31,117 bases of DNA from a virus, in the IMG/VR virus record IMGVR_UViG_3300037041_000186, positions 1-31,117 of that record; one strand, 5' to 3'. The notes under the pieces are model-generated. The model was given only the letters and a program-made list of their open reading frames with translations. It was not told the DNA's origin and ran no database searches. Of this stretch, positions 1 through 7,445 are shown in pieces. Positions within the stretch are counted from its first letter, which is position 1. Each line of letters begins with the position of its first letter. A program made the translations under genes and the position numbers.

Positions 1-97
1 TGCCAGATCCTCGGCCACCGTATGCCCCGAGATAGCGGGCGTCGGGGCGCTTGAGGATCGGCAGAGACCAGCGTGGGGTCTTTAGCTGGAGTTTCAT
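1..97 (-). CDS. Terminase large subunit, N-terminal 32 codons only (partial)
   Basis: This is the start of the motor ATPase that pumps phage DNA into the prohead. Reading the minus strand from the ATG at 97 gives 32 residues ending in ARYLGAYGGRGSG, cut by the window edge. The GGRGSG string is the beginning of a terminase-type Walker A (P-loop) motif, normally followed by K(S/T), and the preceding RYLGAYGG is the usual lead-in for this family. The start codon overlaps the stop of the preceding gene as ATGA, so translation is probably coupled. Only the first part of the P-loop is visible; the nuclease domain lies outside. The small terminase subunit gene lies two genes upstream. Confidence 0.85.
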   Translation of the reverse strand, partial: MKLQLKTPRWSLPILKRPDARYLGAYGGRGSG

Positions 98-2022
98 TGG
101 GGTCCGACTACTAACTGGTCCCACTGGCTGGGCGGAACTGCGATTGAGATCGCCTCTTCAATGTCGCGCCGAGAAACGCCAAGGATTTGAGCCGCGCCGC
201 CGATACCAGACTGCTTGACCAGATCCATGATCTGCGTCTCTGGCGTCCCAGCTTCTGCGTCATTACCGAGGGCCGTCAGCACCGCAGCGCCACCAACGCC
301 GGCGCTCAGGTTGCGGAGGTGGCGAAACTCAGGGTCGAAAAGAGCGAAGCGAGAGCGGATGCGTGTTGGGTCAGTCATCGCCAATGCAAGCCCGCTTTCG
401 TCCTGCATGGTGAAGCCAGTGTTGCCAATGGATTTTGTGTAATCAGAAATTGGCCTCTCGCTCATACCCTCTGAATAATGCGCGAACTGCTTACCAGAAA
501 TGTCTGATCGCAGATCTGGTCCGTAGGACAGTGACTGCTTGGGCTTATATTTTATAATCCCTTCAGGGATAGGAGCGTCAGGATTGGCGTCTCTAAATTT
601 GCTCAAAGCATCGTAATCAGTAAGATCATCAAAGAAATACGTCCAATTGCCATAACGAGGGGCCATATCGGATGCCATAAGTGCGTCCACTTCAGCTTCA
701 GTGTAGATACGATCTGGCAACGATGCGCGGAATTCATTCATGTCCTGCCTGCCATACGCGCCAAGACCTTCAACCCTGCTTGTGTCGACCCTAACCGGCA
801 TGGTTATTTTTGAGCCAGATCCGACCCCCTCATTAGCACTTGCAGACGCACCGCGCGCCGCGCCTTCAGGTGTCGGGCCAAAAAATGAAGCCCCTCGGAA
901 CTCGCTTGGAATAAACTTCTGAAAGTCTTTTCCTGTCGAATGATATGCGGTGTCAGGAAAATATTGATCCGCCCGCGCCATCCGGCTGGCATAATCCATC
1001 GGCAGGGGCGTGTTGAGATACATGTATTGCGGGTCAGCCGCTGCCCTCATCTGATCTGTCACCTCGCCAGCCCGCCCTTCGGCGCGAAGCTGAAGGATGT
1101 CACGCGCCATTGCTTCGGCCTCGTTGCGTGGGGTTGGCAGGGCTGGCGCTGCTGGCGCAAGTCGCTCCTGCATGGCGGGCGAGACCATGTTGACAGAGGA
1201 CATCTCATCGATGTCTGCGAACACTTCTTCAAGGGTCGCGTCTGGCTTGCCTGGTGGTCTGCGCCCGAGGCGATATGCCGTCGTTGCTGCCGCCTTGGAT
1301 GACACCTGCCCGCCCATCATCGGGAAGTCCTGCATCACGCGCTCTTGCAGCGTCTGGCCTATGCCCTGGCCGCGAGATGCTTCCGGCACCTCCAACTCAA
1401 GAACCGACGCGCTTCCGTCAGGACGCACGACAACCTCAATGGTGCCACCGCTTTGCGGGTCGGTGTATCTGACACGCTCAGAGCCTGCGCCGAAGATGTT
1501 TGATGCGTCACGGCGTGATACATCGAGAGGCGCACGTCCAGGACCGCCACCTGGCAGCGCTCCGCTTTCGCTGCGTGCGAACTGCGTTGCCATATCTCCA
1601 GCCGCTTGGCGTGCAGGCGAGAACCCCAGCAGGCCCTCCATCATCGCGCTGGCGGCAGGCACGCCGATAGCCTTGGCTGCTGCGATAGGCGCGGCGATGC
1701 TGGCCACGCCTGACACCATCTCGCCCAAAGATGCGATGCGGTCCCAGTAGCTTTGATCGGGCGCCAACATGCGAGATCCGGCCCGCATGGCGCTGCCGAT
1801 GCCTTCGACCGGGTTGAACGTCTGGTTCAGGAACGCAAGCCGCTCGGTGACTCCGTTGCCGATGTCGAGGATGCCCGGCGCTGTGCGGCGCGGCGCCATC
1901 GTGTCGCCAGGCTCATCCACGCGCACCCACTGACGGCCTTCTGGCGCAGGCGGGACGGGGCCAGCGTTGGGGTCGTTGCTGTCCCAGACTGCCTGCCCTG
2001 TTGCCGGATCGATCAGCTTCAT
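94..2022 (-). CDS. Large polyvalent phage protein with GNAT-like and ADP-ribosyltransferase-like segments
   Basis: This 642-residue protein lies between the terminase subunit genes. Residues 95-140 are Ala/Gly-rich and partly hydrophobic. Residues 192-250 resemble a small N-acetyltransferase: a two-strand segment (TIEVVVRP, SVLELEV) leads into SRGQGIGQTL, which fits the acetyl-CoA pyrophosphate loop R-G-x-G-I-G. Residues 359-392 (AYHSTGKDFQKF, then GASFFGPTPEGAARGAS) match the start of ADP-ribosyltransferase-like domains found in phage polyvalent proteins. The end at 551-571 (DPTRIRSRFALFDPEF) matches their usual closing motif. I cannot place the catalytic glutamate with certainty, because ALAMTD stands where E-containing strands are often seen. 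Such proteins are usually thought to be packaged and injected. AAGGA precedes the ATG. The domain calls come from motifs only. Confidence 0.65.
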   Translation of the reverse strand: MKLIDPATGQAVWDSNDPNAGPVPPAPEGRQWVRVDEPGDTMAPRRTAPGILDIGNGVTERLAFLNQTFNPVEGIGSAMRAGSRMLAPDQSYWDRIASLGEMVSGVASIAAPIAAAKAIGVPAASAMMEGLLGFSPARQAAGDMATQFARSESGALPGGGPGRAPLDVSRRDASNIFGAGSERVRYTDPQSGGTIEVVVRPDGSASVLELEVPEASRGQGIGQTLQERVMQDFPMMGGQVSSKAAATTAYRLGRRPPGKPDATLEEVFADIDEMSSVNMVSPAMQERLAPAAPALPTPRNEAEAMARDILQLRAEGRAGEVTDQMRAAADPQYMYLNTPLPMDYASRMARADQYFPDTAYHSTGKDFQKFIPSEFRGASFFGPTPEGAARGASASANEGVGSGSKITMPVRVDTSRVEGLGAYGRQDMNEFRASLPDRIYTEAEVDALMASDMAPRYGNWTYFFDDLTDYDALSKFRDANPDAPIPEGIIKYKPKQSLSYGPDLRSDISGKQFAHYSEGMSERPISDYTKSIGNTGFTMQDESGLALAMTDPTRIRSRFALFDPEFRHLRNLSAGVGGAAVLTALGNDAEAGTPETQIMDLVKQSGIGGAAQILGVSRRDIEEAISIAVPPSQWDQLVVGPQ

Positions 2023-2025
2023 TCG

Positions 2026-2409
2026 TCAGTCCTTCGGATCAATGATGACGCGCTCGATCTTCTGGATGATCGCGCCGCCGTCTGGGCCGCTGTGTTCGCT
2101 CTTCACCGTGTCGTTCCAGTCCGCACGGAAACGGTTCTTCATCTGGAAAATGTAGCTGGTGGCGTTGAAGCCATCGACGCCGCCGAAGGTCGCAATGCGG
2201 CCCTGGTCTTCCCACCAGGCTTGCGATTTTCGCAGACCTTCCTTTACGGCGCTGGAAAATTCAGGGTGGATCTTCATCCACTCGTTCAGCGTTTCCCGGT
2301 TGATGTCCAGATCGTCAGCCATGCCGACAAGAGTTTTGCCGATCTTCCCGCTTTCGATCACGGTCTGGCACATGGCTGGATCGTATTTGCTCGGGCGTCC
2401 TGCTGGCAT
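2026..2409 (-). CDS. Terminase small subunit
   Basis: This 127-residue protein is the probable DNA-recognition subunit of the packaging terminase. The N-terminus MPAGRPSKYDP is typical of the family and is followed by a helix-turn-helix-like stretch at residues 23-47 (GKTLVGMADDLDINRETLNEW). The body contains WWEDQGR, FNATSYIFQMKNRF and WNDTVKSEH, which recur in small terminases of this type. The C-terminus is mixed and charged, as expected for a part contacting the large subunit. AAGGTGGG precedes the ATG. A strong terminator lies just upstream, so this gene probably opens its own packaging transcript. It is followed after 3 bases by the 642-residue gene and then by the large subunit. Confidence 0.85.
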   Translation of the reverse strand: MPAGRPSKYDPAMCQTVIESGKIGKTLVGMADDLDINRETLNEWMKIHPEFSSAVKEGLRKSQAWWEDQGRIATFGGVDGFNATSYIFQMKNRFRADWNDTVKSEHSGPDGGAIIQKIERVIIDPKD

Positions 2410-2477
2410 GATTTCCCACCTTCATCTCGGGCGATGCGGCCCGGTCGCTGGGGCGCAGTTTAGCGCAAGGTTCAGGC

Positions 2478-2505
2478 AAAAGAAAGCCCGACACGAATGC
2501 CGGGC
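2478..2505 (-). terminator. Rho-independent terminator ending the replication operon
   Basis: Read on the minus strand, GCCCGGCA pairs with UGUCGGGC (one G-U pair) around a UUCG tetraloop, and UUUCUUUU follows directly. It lies between the last replication-operon gene (stop at 2548) and the small terminase start (2409), so it should separate early from packaging transcription. Confidence 0.9.
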
Positions 2506-2547
2506 CAAGTCGAGGCGTGTTCCAACTGGGGAGGTAGTGCGATCATG

Positions 2548-2766
2548 TTACCGCTTGACGGCAAGATATGCAAACAGTCCTTTGCCGACGCGCTTGCAGA
2601 ACAGCAGGCACATGCCGGCATCTGAGGCTGCTGCGGCATCGAGGCGATGCGGGCCGCCGCAGTGTTGGCCGATCCAATACAAGATCCTGTCGCCTTTCTT
2701 GGCCTCATGCAGTGCCAACGGGAACATGCCGCGATGCAGGCCGGTGATGTCGGTTGGGTCTTTCAC
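2548..2766 (-). CDS. Small conserved phage protein of unknown function
   Basis: This 72-residue protein reads MKDPTDITGLHRGMF at its start and contains GDRILYWIGQHCGGPHRLDA, then CLLFCKRVGKGLFAYLAVKR. It has one cysteine in the middle and two near the end, and no clear catalytic motif. The start is a GTG that overlaps the stop of the upstream gene as GTGA, the same coupling used throughout this operon. A second frame in the same stretch (2472-2708) lacks this coupling and is rejected. The compact beta-rich pattern and the position after replication genes suggest a small DNA- or protein-binding accessory, but I cannot assign a role. It is the last gene before the terminator. Confidence 0.65.
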   Translation of the reverse strand: MKDPTDITGLHRGMFPLALHEAKKGDRILYWIGQHCGGPHRLDAAAASDAGMCLLFCKRVGKGLFAYLAVKR

Positions 2767-3347
2767 TCAATCACCCCGTCGCTGAGAAAGTCAAAGTCAT
2801 CTTCCAGATCGGCCTGCGGTCGGCGCACGGCTTTCACCTCGGCGCCGGGGAAGGATAGCTTGATTGCGTCCACAAGGCCATTGCGGTGAGCGTGCAGGGC
2901 CACTGCAACCTCGCGCATGGTGTGGATGGCGATGCCCGGTCGCTTGGCGTAGGCTGCCGGCCACTCGCGGCCATCCTCAATGATGCCGTACACGGTGCCT
3001 TCGTATTCGTGTTCCCAGATCATCGGGTCCGATACTGGCCGACCGAGGCTGACGGCTTCGGCGTCCATCGCTGCCAGCCCGCGCAGGCAGACCTCGACCC
3101 AGAACTTCACCTTGTCGGGATCTTGTGCATCGATGGCACCGTTCAGGCCAGCGACAGCCTTGCCCCATTTCGCGGCGCTCTCGACCGAGACCAGCTCGGG
3201 CAGGCGATCCACGCCCCAGCGTTTGTCCATCTCGCGGACAGCCTTGTCGAAGGGTGCCAGCGATAGGTCCGCTTTGATCTCATTTGCCGTCGCTCCTTTG
3301 TGCAGGATGCGGTCGTCTTTCTTCTGCCGGGTTGGTCTCTGTGCCAT
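2763..3347 (-). CDS. Conserved hypothetical protein of the replication operon
   Basis: This 194-residue soluble protein begins MAQRPTRQKKDD. I chose the ATG at 3347 because GAGAGGAG stands just upstream; an ATG 11 codons earlier lies inside the GGTGAGG repeat block and has no such site. The first 20 residues are basic and possibly disordered. The centre is helical (RLPELVSVESAAKWGKAVAGLN; KVKFWVEVCLRGLAAMDAEA), followed by a segment with WEHEYEGTVYGIIEDG. The C-terminus is acidic (DLEDDFDFLSDGVIE), like tails that bind partner proteins at replication forks. No catalytic motif is visible. The nearby repeats and the primase-helicase gene suggest a replication accessory or origin-binding role; this is an inference. 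Confidence 0.6.
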   Translation of the reverse strand: MAQRPTRQKKDDRILHKGATANEIKADLSLAPFDKAVREMDKRWGVDRLPELVSVESAAKWGKAVAGLNGAIDAQDPDKVKFWVEVCLRGLAAMDAEAVSLGRPVSDPMIWEHEYEGTVYGIIEDGREWPAAYAKRPGIAIHTMREVAVALHAHRNGLVDAIKLSFPGAEVKAVRRPQADLEDDFDFLSDGVIE

Positions 3348-3368
3348 CGTATTGCTCCTCTCTGATTT

Positions 3369-3506
3369 CCTCACCCTCACCTCACCTCACATAACCAACA
3401 CCTTCACCTCCTCACCCCTCACCCCCTTTAGGGGGTGGGGTGAGGAGGAAGGGTGTTTTACCTCACCTTTCCTCACCTTTCCTCACCTGTGAGGCTCTAG
3501 GTGAGG
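3369..3506. repeat. CCTCACC/GGTGAGG repeat block, candidate replication origin (iterons)
   Basis: The seven-base word CCTCACC occurs exactly at 3369, 3375, 3380, 3410, 3417, 3461, 3471 and 3481, and in reverse as GGTGAGG at 3439 and 3500. The copies at 3461, 3471 and 3481 are spaced exactly 10 bases, one helical turn, within CCTCACCTTT units. The block fills the only sizable gap between the primase-helicase gene and the next gene. Iteron arrays of this kind next to RepA-type helicase genes serve as origins in plasmids and some phages. An early-transcript control element is the main alternative. Confidence 0.55.
3407..3448. repeat. Long GC-rich inverted repeat inside the CCTCACC block
   Basis: CCTCCTCACCCC (3407-3418) pairs with GGGGTGAGGAGG (3437-3448), and ACCCCCT (3421-3427) pairs with AGGGGGT (3430-3436). 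A two-base bulge lies on the left arm and the loop is TT. The 19 paired positions could form a hairpin in single-stranded DNA or RNA. No T-run follows on either strand, so it is not a classic terminator. Confidence 0.7.
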
Positions 3507-3517
3507 TGACTTTTTTA

Positions 3518-5839
3518 TCACACTTCGTCATGGCTGATCCACTCCCCGACCACCACGACGGCCACGTCTCTGGCCTGTCTCGGGTCTGTGATGCGCTCGA
3601 CGGCCAGCACGTTTGTCTTGATCCAAGTCTTCAGAATGGACGCCACTTTCGCCTTCCCTTTCTTCTCCGTGATGTCGATGCCCAGCATGTCTGCTATCGG
3701 GACGCCCACCCAGTTCTTGGACTGCGAACTCTCGCGCAGCGGCTCACCATCTGTGTGGGCGTCGGCGACGATCCTCTGGGCTGCTTTGGCGTCTTTGCCG
3801 CTGATGCCGTCAAAGGCGTTTGGCAGGGTGTACGGGATGCAGACACCGATCCACTCGCCGTTGTCGATCCTGACGCCTTCCATCTTGCGGTAGACGGCAG
3901 CGGCGGCTGGCGGGGCGAGGTTGGCCTTGCCGTCATCAACGCGGAAGATGCTGCGCGCCTCGGTCTCGTCGATGCCCAGCTTGGCTGCGTCGTCGGCTGA
4001 CATGCGGTTGATAACGCGGGCGGCACGGGCTGCACCGATCAGAGATCCTGCACCACGCACGCTGTCGATGCTGGCATCCTCGCCGTTGCCTTTGCGGATG
4101 TGATGCACCAGCCCGATGGCCGATTTCGTCTCATCAGCCACGCGCCTTATTTCCGCCACAATGGCGTTGACGGCCATGTTGTCGTTTTCGTTTATGTTGT
4201 GCGCGCCGACGAAGGGGTCGATGAACACGCAGCCGATCTGCTTTTCCGGGATTTTGCGGCAGAGGTATTCAACCAGCTTGGTGTTGGGCAGCACGCCGTC
4301 GCGGGTCTGTATGCCGAACTTCAGGCTGAAGTCTCGGCCAGCGTTGACGAACAGGCGACCCTCGACCTCGGCTGGCTTAATGCCGTAGTGGCGCATGGCA
4401 GACAGCACGCGGCGCTGGATCTCTTCCAGCGGATCTTCAAGGTTGACGATCCACACGTTGGTGCGCTCTTTCACCTCCTCGCCCAGCAGCGGGCGGCCCG
4501 TGACGATGGCGAGGGCTTCCACGATCTGGAGAGATGTCTTGCCGATGCCGCCTGCCGATGCCAGCACACTGACGAAGGAGCGCAGGTAGTGGTGGGCATA
4601 GATCCACTTGCGCGGCTCAATGCTGGCTTCGTCGAACATGTCGTAGAGGCTGGGCCAGTCGGGAGCTGCGTCAGGCGCGTCTGCTGGCGCGTCGGGGATC
4701 TCGGGCGGCGCTGCATCATCTTCGGCAGAGATCGCGCTGGCAGGTGCCTCTGACGCAGCGGTCGGGGCGATGTAGTCGAAATCATCCATGCCGTTGTCTG
4801 GCATCTCGTTGCGGGCCGGGTTGATCTCGGCACCATAGGCGCGCACGGCGCCGTCGAAGTCACCGTTGTGTTCGTAGTGGACGAACAGGTCGAAGGCGTC
4901 GCCCCAGCAATAGGAGTTCTCGCCCAGAGACTTCGGCCTGCCCACGCCGGCGGCTGCGTCTGAGCCTGAGAGGCTTACCCAATGCGATAAGAAGTTCTCT
5001 GTCGCGTAGCTGTGGCTCGTTTGATACCGAGAACGATAATGCTGGGATGATCCGCGCCGCTCATATTGATAGCGCAGAAGCAGATCCTCGATGCTGTGGT
5101 CAGCGTTGAAGGCATCGACCGGGCTGACCTCGTCGGGGAACTTCTGCCGGCGATCCGCACGCTGGCGCTCACGCTCGGCCCGCGCCCGGTCGGCCTGTTC
5201 TGAGGCCAAGCGGCGCTGTTCTGCCTTGCGGTGGAGTTCTTGCAGGATCGGGCTGTCGGCGTCGAGGCGCAGCGGTTTGCCGCGGATGATGCGGTGCTGG
5301 TAGAAGATCGGGGTCAGGTCGGGGTTGCGGCGATCGATCGGCACGTTGGGCAGGTAGATCGGCTGGCCGCAGCGTGCCAGGGCGCCGTCAGGGTGTACGC
5401 CATTGACGTGCAGCAGATCAAAGAATGCGGTCTGGATCTCTTCGTATTCGGCGCCGGTGACGATGGCGGCCAGCGGGATGATGGCGCGCCATTTGCGGTT
5501 CTCTGGGCTTGCCCCCGAGGATGAATAGATCAGGATGCTGACATCACCGCAGACGGCCTGCACAGCCTCTTGCACATCGTCGATCGATGGGTTGCCACGG
5601 TCCACGTCGATGGCAAGCGCACGGTACGCGCCATGCTCACGCTGGGCTTCGTGTGCGCGTCCGTCGTGCGCCCGGTAGGTGGACGGGATGAAGAAGTCTG
5701 CATCCCGCTTTTCTTTGGCCTGCGGGGTCTGCACCAGCTTGACGATCTCGTTCCAGCCGATGCCGGGGTAAGTTTCGCCGGGCTTGTCGATGAGCGTGAA
5801 GAAAGATCCTGGCGCTGTCAGGAAACGGACATCAGACAT
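3518..5839 (-). CDS. Primase-polymerase / RepA-type helicase fusion
   Basis: This 773-residue replication protein appears to combine primer synthesis and DNA unwinding. Residues about 1-190 resemble an archaeo-eukaryotic primase fold: ALAIDVDRGN (D78 and D80, likely metal ligands) and SSSGASPENRKWRAIIPL (106-123). A charged helical stretch (200-234) and an Ala/Pro/Asp-rich linker (355-395) follow. Residues 410-620 are a RecA/RepA-like ATPase with Walker A ASAGGIGKTS (427-436), Walker B VFIDP (538-542) and GLVHHIRKG (576-584). The C-terminus is probably a small winged-helix-like region. AAGGA precedes the ATG, which also overlaps a 17-codon leader frame. No DNA polymerase gene is visible, so host polymerase is probably recruited (inference). 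Confidence 0.85.
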   Translation of the reverse strand: MSDVRFLTAPGSFFTLIDKPGETYPGIGWNEIVKLVQTPQAKEKRDADFFIPSTYRAHDGRAHEAQREHGAYRALAIDVDRGNPSIDDVQEAVQAVCGDVSILIYSSSGASPENRKWRAIIPLAAIVTGAEYEEIQTAFFDLLHVNGVHPDGALARCGQPIYLPNVPIDRRNPDLTPIFYQHRIIRGKPLRLDADSPILQELHRKAEQRRLASEQADRARAERERQRADRRQKFPDEVSPVDAFNADHSIEDLLLRYQYERRGSSQHYRSRYQTSHSYATENFLSHWVSLSGSDAAAGVGRPKSLGENSYCWGDAFDLFVHYEHNGDFDGAVRAYGAEINPARNEMPDNGMDDFDYIAPTAASEAPASAISAEDDAAPPEIPDAPADAPDAAPDWPSLYDMFDEASIEPRKWIYAHHYLRSFVSVLASAGGIGKTSLQIVEALAIVTGRPLLGEEVKERTNVWIVNLEDPLEEIQRRVLSAMRHYGIKPAEVEGRLFVNAGRDFSLKFGIQTRDGVLPNTKLVEYLCRKIPEKQIGCVFIDPFVGAHNINENDNMAVNAIVAEIRRVADETKSAIGLVHHIRKGNGEDASIDSVRGAGSLIGAARAARVINRMSADDAAKLGIDETEARSIFRVDDGKANLAPPAAAAVYRKMEGVRIDNGEWIGVCIPYTLPNAFDGISGKDAKAAQRIVADAHTDGEPLRESSQSKNWVGVPIADMLGIDITEKKGKAKVASILKTWIKTNVLAVERITDPRQARDVAVVVVGEWISHDEV

Positions 5840-5885
5840 GCTTGATGTCCTTGTAATAGGCGCGCTGGGCCTGTATTATTTGCAT
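5832..5885 (-). CDS. Possible 17-residue leader peptide ahead of the primase-helicase
   Basis: The frame MQIIQAQRAYYKDIKHV starts at an ATG preceded by AGAGGAGAA and stops 8 bases inside the primase-helicase gene. Its ribosome binding site is stronger than that of the gene it precedes. It may couple or tune translation of the large gene, or it may be a by-product. No homolog is recognised. Confidence 0.35.
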   Translation of the reverse strand: MQIIQAQRAYYKDIKHV

Positions 5886-5917
5886 TGGAAGGTTCTCCTC
5901 TCGCTTCCGTTAATTTG

Positions 5918-5948
5918 AACCCCGGCAAGTTGCTCGCTTGCCGGGGTT
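5918..5948. terminator. Strong hairpin between SSB and primase genes (terminator or attenuator)
   Basis: AACCCCGGCAAG (5918-5929) pairs perfectly with CTTGCCGGGGTT (5937-5948) around a seven-base loop. On the minus strand, in the direction of the flanking genes, it follows the SSB stop by 10 bases, but the tail is only CAAATTAA. On the plus strand the tail is CTTCTTTAT. It may partly reduce transcription into the primase-helicase gene or protect the 3' end of the SSB message. Confidence 0.65.
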
Positions 5949-5958
5949 CTTCTTTATG

Positions 5959-6606
5959 TCACCACGGGATGTCGTCTGCCAATTCTTCTTTGATGCTCTG
6001 GCGCTTTTCTTCGGCCAGCGGTTTCTGCTCGAAGGGGTCCGACTTGCTTTCCACGGTGTCGAAGTCATCCATGCCGCCGTCGCCATAGCGGGCTTCGACC
6101 ACCTGCACGGCATCCAACAGCATCGAGATGCCGCCGTTGCCGTCCGGGTCGATCACGGCCACGGCCCACGCACGCACGGTGCCTTTGGAGCCGCCCCAGA
6201 ACGACAGGTCGGCCAGCGGCTGCTTCTGCCCGTCGATGACGGTGGGCGCCTTGTTGGGCGTGCCGTCTTTCTTCATGCCGTTGCGCTTGGCGGTGAACTG
6301 CACCATGCCGGTCTCGGTGCCATGCTCGTCCTTCAGCTTCTTCATGCCGAAGACGGTCTTGAACTGCGGCATCTTCGGGTTGCGGCCACGGCATGCGTCG
6401 TAGTGCGCCTTGAGTTGCTCAAAGAGCGGGCGGGCCTCTTCCTTGGTCATCTCGAAGCCGACCGACCAGGCCGCCCCGGAAGCGGTCGCTGCGCAGGGTT
6501 CGCTGGCCTGCTTCTGGGTATTGAAGCGATGCGGTTGCGAAAGCTTTGGATATTGGAAGGTCACGTTTTTAGCCAAGACCTTCATGAAGTCATCGTTATT
6601 TGCCAT
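5959..6606 (-). CDS. Single-stranded DNA-binding protein (DUF2815/Enc34-like)
   Basis: This 215-residue protein should coat single-stranded DNA during replication and recombination. It begins with VTFQYPKLSQPHRFNT, as in the DUF2815/Enc34 SSB family of T7 gp2.5-like OB-fold proteins. The middle contains FGMKKLKDEHG, VQFTAKRN and LSFWGGSKGTVRAWAVAVIDPDGNG. The C-terminus is acidic and ends ELADDIPW, the SSB-type tail that binds partner proteins (DDIPF in many bacteria). AGAGAGGAG precedes the ATG. It is cotranscribed with the exonuclease upstream, and the pair probably forms a recombination and replication unit with it. The aromatic last residue and acidic tail make the call secure even though overall similarity to cellular SSB is low. 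Confidence 0.85.
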   Translation of the reverse strand: MANNDDFMKVLAKNVTFQYPKLSQPHRFNTQKQASEPCAATASGAAWSVGFEMTKEEARPLFEQLKAHYDACRGRNPKMPQFKTVFGMKKLKDEHGTETGMVQFTAKRNGMKKDGTPNKAPTVIDGQKQPLADLSFWGGSKGTVRAWAVAVIDPDGNGGISMLLDAVQVVEARYGDGGMDDFDTVESKSDPFEQKPLAEEKRQSIKEELADDIPW

Positions 6607-6632
6607 TGGTTTTCTCCTCTCTGGCGGTGGTT

Positions 6633-7445
6633 TCAGAAGTCAACGGTTTCGTCGAACACGTCGGCTTCAGGCTCTTCGGTCTGCCAACGCGGCAGATCGA
6701 CATGGTTAATCAAGGGCCAGCCGGTTGTGAAGGTGTTTGCGGCTTCGGCTCTGGATATTTTTTCGAGGGTGTCGGTGACGCGCAGATCGGCGGCAGCGAG
6801 GTAGCGATCCGTCAGCGCGTGCAGACCGACAGCGTAGGGGGCTTCCTTCTCGACGCAGACGAAGATGAAGGTGTGGGCGTCATGCCCGGCAGCACGCAGG
6901 CAGCGCAGGTAGAACGCGGCTTGCAGATCGTAGCCATAGTTGCGGATCTCACGCGGAAAGCCGTCGGGTCTGGCGTCACGGGTTGTCTTCAGATCGAACA
7001 CGATGCCGGCGGTTGGCATATAGCCGTCAGGTCGGCACTTGATCTTGACGCCCGTCTGCGGATCGGTCGCGAAGAAGCTGGCTTCGGCCACAAAGCTGGG
7101 ATCGGCCACCCATGCCTTGACGACTTCGTGGCTGATGATCGGCGCCGCGATCTTCTCGGCTAGATCGTAGTCACCCTCGGTCAGCAGGATCTGGCCATCC
7201 AGATCGGCGGCAAGCTGGGCCTTTTTCCACTTGTCGCCACGGCGATCTTCGGGGCCACGCAAGACGAGGTTCTTTTCCGGCTCAAGCACCAGAGCGTGAA
7301 CTGCGCTGCCCAAGGCGAAGGCGCTGCTGTCTTTCCAGACCTTGCCCTTCCAGTGTGCCAGCGACTTGCCAGCGACGGCTTTGACATCGCTGCTGCTGAT
7401 CTCTGGGCGTGCGTGGTATGCTTCGTTTGATAGGTCGCGGATCAT
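6633..7445 (-). CDS. PD-(D/E)XK exonuclease, RecE/DUF3799-like
   Basis: This 270-residue nuclease probably resects double-stranded DNA ends for phage recombination. I start it at the ATG at 7445, which follows GAGGAAGA and overlaps the RuvC-like stop as ATGA; the longer open frame upstream is only read-through across the previous gene. From this start, the core motifs are GSAVHAL (G46, H50), E121 in EASFF, RPDGY with D140, DLKTT (151-155, the D-x-K of the PD-(D/E)XK core) and Q175xxxY179 in the following helix. This order is that of RecE/lambda-exonuclease-like and DUF3799 proteins. The beginning IRDLSNEAYHARPEISSSD is typical of phage members. The C-terminal DVFDETVDF is acidic. The SSB follows directly. 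Confidence 0.85.
   Translation of the reverse strand: MIRDLSNEAYHARPEISSSDVKAVAGKSLAHWKGKVWKDSSAFALGSAVHALVLEPEKNLVLRGPEDRRGDKWKKAQLAADLDGQILLTEGDYDLAEKIAAPIISHEVVKAWVADPSFVAEASFFATDPQTGVKIKCRPDGYMPTAGIVFDLKTTRDARPDGFPREIRNYGYDLQAAFYLRCLRAAGHDAHTFIFVCVEKEAPYAVGLHALTDRYLAAADLRVTDTLEKISRAEAANTFTTGWPLINHVDLPRWQTEEPEADVFDETVDF

Noticed and set aside
1097-2463. Long plus-strand open frames of 217 and 236 codons
   Set aside because: They mirror the codon pattern of the minus-strand 642-residue and small terminase genes and have Arg/Pro-rich, unstructured translations.
2472-2708. 78-codon minus-strand frame
   Set aside because: It runs through the terminator and lacks the coupled start seen for the 72-residue frame in the other phase.
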